The notes under the pieces are model-generated. The model made no database searches, was not told where the DNA came from, and was given only the letters and a program-made list of their open reading frames with translations. Shown piece by piece: positions 60,352-64,000 of a stretch of 64,000 nt of DNA. The stretch covers positions 400,351,037-400,415,036 of the forward strand of contig NC_080672.1 of the NCBI RefSeq assembly GCF_030247195.1. Reading direction: 5' to 3'. The stretch comes from Topomyia yanbarensis (lineage: Eukaryota; Arthropoda; Insecta; Diptera; Culicidae). Position 1 is the first letter of the stretch; each line of letters begins with the position of its first letter. Made by a program: the position numbers and the translations under genes.

Positions 60352-61429
60352 ATATGGTCGGTGTTAAGTCAGATCGGACTAAGTCGCAAAACATCAAAAA
60401 ATGAGATAATGATAGCACTGGATAAAGAATATCGTCAGCTACATTCGACTTTTGCCAGGTGTGATATATTTAACAATAAACAAAAAGTATAGCAAAAATA
60501 AATTTCCAATCATAATGTAAAGGATGCGGCGATTCAAACTTTAAACTCGTTTTTCTCGAAATCAATATTTTGTCACTTAGTCCGGTCTGACTTAACACTA
60601 GGGTTCGCAGTACCGACCCATTTTGGCGAGAACCGGTACTGCGGTACTGAAGCCCCCAGTACCGGTAGTACCGGTAAAGTACCGGTACTCGAATATTTGT
60701 TTCAAAAGATACGAGAAACGCTTCAAAGTGAAATTGAATACTCAAACTGATGTCTAATTGCAGTAGAAGGTAGTTTTAGAATGCAGTACCTTCTTTTATT
60801 TCGAGACTTTTCCGATTACCAAAAATTACGAATCGCGCCATTCGAAGCAGTTCACCAACTCTCAAATTATAAGCTACTAAATCGCTGTTCGTTCTTTTAT
60901 AGATAAGCGCAAACCAAATACAGACTTGACTTAGGCCACAGTCTTATTACGCGCCACCCAGTAAATAATTGGAACCAATCAGAAGGTTACTAATAAAAAA
61001 ATCAAAACAAATTTTTACGTCTCTTATGTGAATACTTTGAAATGTAGTAGAAGCTAGTTGAAATTTTATTTCGATAAAATAGTGCAGAAATTTAAACATA
61101 TCATTCAGTATAACGGGAATTAGTAATGTTTAACTTCTAGAATTATTATGATGATGGCTCCACCTCCTTTCCCCACAAAAGCTTAAGCTGAACGATTTAT
61201 GTAGAAGATAATTCAATATAATTAAAAGCCACATTGCAGACCGATATTTGGAAACGGGTCCACCAATAGAGTCTACATATATTTCATAAAAAATTTTGCA
61301 TGGTACCGAAAATACCGGTACTGGCTTTTGATCAGTACCGGTATTACGGTACCAATAATGGGTCGGTATTCCCGGGATTTTCGGTACCGGTATTACCGGT
61401 ACCACAACCCTACTTAACACCGACCATAT
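60352..61429. mobile_element. MITE with ATATGGTCGGTGTTAAGTC ends, split by a hAT MITE
   Basis: atatggtcggtgttaagtca followed by gatcggactaagt (60352-60384) is inverted at 60568-60598 plus 61421-61429: acttagtccggtctg, acttaacac, then cgaccatat after the hAT insertion. Without the insert it would be ~256 bp. Non-coding. Confidence 0.8.
60599..61412. mobile_element. hAT MITE with GTACCGGTA subterminal repeats
   Basis: An exact 8-bp duplication cttaacac (60591-60598, 61413-61420) and ends TAGGGTTCGCAGTACCG / TAGGGTTGTGGTACCGG identify hAT. Both ends are packed with the palindromic word taccggta or its half (accggtac, agtaccggta, taccggtatt), about 12 times within 110 bp of either end, probably transposase-binding sites (inference). 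The 814-bp body has no transposase. Confidence 0.93.
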
Positions 61430-62414
61430 GGATGTTTGAAGATACAAATTTTAAAATGAGACATTCCACGTGCGTTTTCAAATTTTTCATATTTCTACTG
61501 AATTTTAAATAAAACATATTTTCAAAGGTGAAGACTAAGAATACTTCTTTGTGATGATATTATTGAAAATGCATTTCCGTTGTATTGGTATGAACTTGTA
61601 CGAAAAATAACGGATTAAGTCCAAAAATATCCACGATTTAAATCCAGGAAAAAGTCTTCGAGTTCCCAAAAAGCAGTTTATATGCTCAGTGACACTTTCA
61701 ATTGCCACTTGCTTTTCCAATAATTTGAATACTTATTCTGATAGTTTAAACCATTTGTTTTGATGGTATTGGTTTATATAGGACTGGTTTTCCATATCTC
61801 CGGAACGATAATTCCGAAAGAAACAATTTGCAAGCTATAAGGATGACTAGAAAGAGACTGCATTGTAATCAACTAAATGCACGGTTTTTGTTTTATCGAC
61901 ATAGCCTAGACACTTCAAACTATTTATTTCAATACAAATGCTTTGAAATATCTACCTGTCGCATTCTCTCTCTCTCTCTCTGTCGGTTTCAGTTTAAAGG
62001 GCTTGAAGGCAAATGCTACCTTAACTCAGCTTACTACTTCCAATCGCGCTTTAAAATACTGTACCTGGTATTAGTAACGAAAAGGCCATTTTTGAATTCC
62101 AAAGTAAATTGAGCGTTCGAGGTTCCTGAAAACCAATTAAGGTCTATCAATAAAGTATAAACACCAGATAATCTAGAACGACGCCGTCATGAAAAGAAGA
62201 ACGATTGAAGAAAACAAAAAATATTCATATAAATAAGGTATTTTTCAAAGGATGGGATTTTCTCAGACATTTGAATTTTCTGAAACAATGGATCTCAAGT
62301 TAGTAGGATCCGTTTTATTAATTTATTTGATTCGATTTTTTTAATATAATTTAATTTACATTTTTTTGTTTTATTGAATTATTTACTCATTTTTTATTAC
62401 ATTACATTCATAAC
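61430..62414. other. No gene recognised; short (TC)n
   Basis: AT-rich, with a (TC)9-type microsatellite at 61964-61981. The 94-codon frame at 61828-62112 has no recognisable domain. Confidence 0.5.
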
Positions 62415-62765
62415 TGATCAGGATTATGACATTTTGATCATTATCTGATTTTTGTGGTTGTGAATTAGTTCACAAAAACAAAACAGTCTAGATATTTTTT
62501 CGTGAACTATTTCAAGAAACTCGGAATATTATTAATGCAACCTTTCAATCCTATTGAACTAATTCATTATTCCTAATAAGTTAGTCACGATTCAAGGTAC
62601 GTGTTAGTGAAATAGTTTCCGAAATCATAAAAAATTATTACCGTATTCGCAAACTGGTTCATGATTCCTTGTATACTAGCCACGACGGACCATTCGGGTG
62701 TGTGAAATAAATGATGAAATCACAAAATATTCATATATTCGTAAAATGATTCATGATTGATAATA
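62415..62765 (+). mobile_element. Dyad-array element, copy E (left-array fragment)
   Basis: tttttgtggttgtgaattag followed by ttcacaaaa matches copy C near 55150. It continues through tcgtgaactatttca, ctcggaatattatt, ttagtgaaatagttt and actggttcatgattcc. Both ends are truncated and the units are eroded. Confidence 0.7.
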
Positions 62766-62890
62766 GGGACCGTTCATAAACCACGTAGATCGAAATATAA
62801 GAATTTTTAATCTCCCCTCCCCCCTAGTAGACCTTAGTAGACTTTTACGAACCCCCCCCCCACGCCAAAAATCTATGTAGACTTTCATAT
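62766..62890. repeat. Fragment of a 'ccgttcataaaccacgtag' repeat with C-tracts
   Basis: Begins gaccgttcataaaccacgta, with two polyC stretches (62813-62823, 62851-62861) and agactttcat. It resembles the edge of a common insect interspersed repeat, also hinted at near 46395. Only one end is seen. Confidence 0.5.
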
Positions 62891-63142
62891 TTTTTTTATT
62901 CGCGGGAAATGTGAAATTATCAAGAAGCACATTATAATGTTCGATTAAAAATTAGCGGTTAGTTTAGTCACTCAAATATATGTAAAAAGATATATTAGTG
63001 TCGCCTGTAAACAGATTAAATAGAGTCTTCTCAAAATATTAAATCTCGAGGACGAAAGATAGATTTTTTACTTCAAAGGTGATGATCAATTCTAGAAAAA
63101 AAAACAATCTTTAAAACTATGTTATTCAAATTATTCCTAGAA

Positions 63143-63353
63143 CGTTGCACTGGGGTACAAATGTACCCCTCGTCTTCTTTGGAGCCGTGTGAAGACGAGA
63201 AGTCGGCATTTACTGACCTGAGACCCTAACCATAATTCAATTTAGAGTTCCTAGTAAGAGTAGGAAAAGGTGGTATAGCCAGTTTGCTTATAGCCTTGAA
63301 GGCAGGTGTCAAAGTTAGCAAGGGGTACATTTGTACCCCAATGTACGGTTGAC
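63143..63353. mobile_element. 211-bp MITE with GGGGTACAAATGTACCCC ends
   Basis: gcactggggtacaaatgtac at the left (63147 on) is inverted at the right (63322-63347: ggggtacatttgtacccc, then aatgtac). Each end is itself almost palindromic, so the element can form two small hairpins or one long one. Non-coding body. Confidence 0.75.
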
Positions 63354-64000
63354 GTTAGTGTTTCGTCAAATTTCGTGCTGTCAGTGGAAATGTGATTCGT
63401 GACAATGCCAGTTTACATACTGGTTATCTTACTACGTAAGTAACAATTAGTATTATATAATCGATTTATTCAATTAATTTAACTTAATTTAGAAGTAGAA
63501 AAAAATCATTCTCATTTTTGCTGATTTTTATTGATTTATTGCTTATTTTTAATAGTTTTTCAAAACAATAACTCGCAAGTAGCGCACAATAACTGCTATA
63601 ACAGTAACGTTGCGTGTTATCACTGTATTACTAGTCAGAAATATTTTTTTCATTTAAATTTACACCCAATTTCGTGATATTTTCCAAAAACTGGTTTTTA
63701 AACTTTCACTCTTCTAAATAATTACACTTTTTCAAAAATGTCGAAATTCTATTTTATGCCGTTTCTAGTTTATTCCTTCAACTTTTAGAATCATTTGATA
63801 TTTTCAAATTGGTTGAAAATTCGCAAAGTTATAGTAATGTTTGTAAAGAAAAGTCAAAACCTCGATTTTATCATTTTTTTGTTCAAGCCAATTTATGTAT
63901 CATTTATTCAATAAATTTCGTACTTTCACTCACACAGCTGTTTTCACAATTAAAAGACGAAGAAAATGATGTATTATACATTTCTTTTGTTTGCATTTTA
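63354..64000. other. No gene seen
   Basis: AT-rich, no frame of note, no repeat ends recognised. Confidence 0.6.

Overview
The window looks like repeat-dense, AT-rich non-coding DNA from a large insect genome. A mosquito, most likely Aedes-like, is my inference. It rests on a Ty1/copia element, LINE pieces with (TAAA)-type tails, tRNA-derived SINEs, many MITEs with TA, TTAA or 8-bp target duplications, and a gagaaaggc-ended repeat of a kind I associate with mosquitoes. I recognise no host gene, rRNA, tRNA gene, CRISPR array or bacterial-style operon. Nearly every readable protein is a broken transposon product.

Layout: 1-3.0 kb is the 3' two thirds of a copia element plus one LTR. 4.6-5.5 kb is a minus-strand LINE ORF1 relic next to a MITE. 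8.5-10.1 kb is a non-coding element built from ~80-bp tandem units full of GTGAA/TTCAC dyads. 17.5-20.1 kb is an unidentified repeat with degraded minus-strand coding, split by a snap-back element that itself holds another element at its centre. 20.2-22.6 kb is a minus-strand RTE-like LINE without its RT core, followed by a gypsy RT stub to 23.3 kb. 25.2-30 kb is a run of MITEs and foldback elements. 31.3-35.9 kb holds a pentanucleotide satellite, palindrome-bearing elements, and a second copy of the unidentified repeat interrupted by a compact ORF1-only LINE. 37.9-40.6 kb is a minus-strand Jockey/CR1-like LINE with an insertion in its 3' UTR. 40.6-42.3 kb is a second, inverted dyad element. 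42.8-44.4 kb is a SINE and another ORF1 relic split by a TTAA MITE. 46.6-49.5 kb is a hAT relic carrying a MITE, a LINE piece and a SINE. 52-53.7 kb is a CGTATA-rich element. 55-57 kb holds two more dyad-element copies, followed by a fourth ORF1 relic. 60.4-61.4 kb is a hAT MITE inside another MITE, and 62.4-63.4 kb holds further fragments.

The repeats date one another. Several insertions have an 'empty' homologous site elsewhere in the same window (TTAA MITE at 43.3 kb versus the intact site at 5.22 kb; ORF1-only LINE at 32.9 kb versus 19.95 kb; the snap-back cluster at 17.9 kb versus 32.44 kb). This fixes insertion points and nesting order without outside data. The most unusual items are the dyad-element family, the 5'-complete ORF1-only LINE, the element seated at the centre of a palindrome, and the three-copy unidentified coding repeat. 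All positions come from reading the sequence by eye; ends without a target duplication are approximate.
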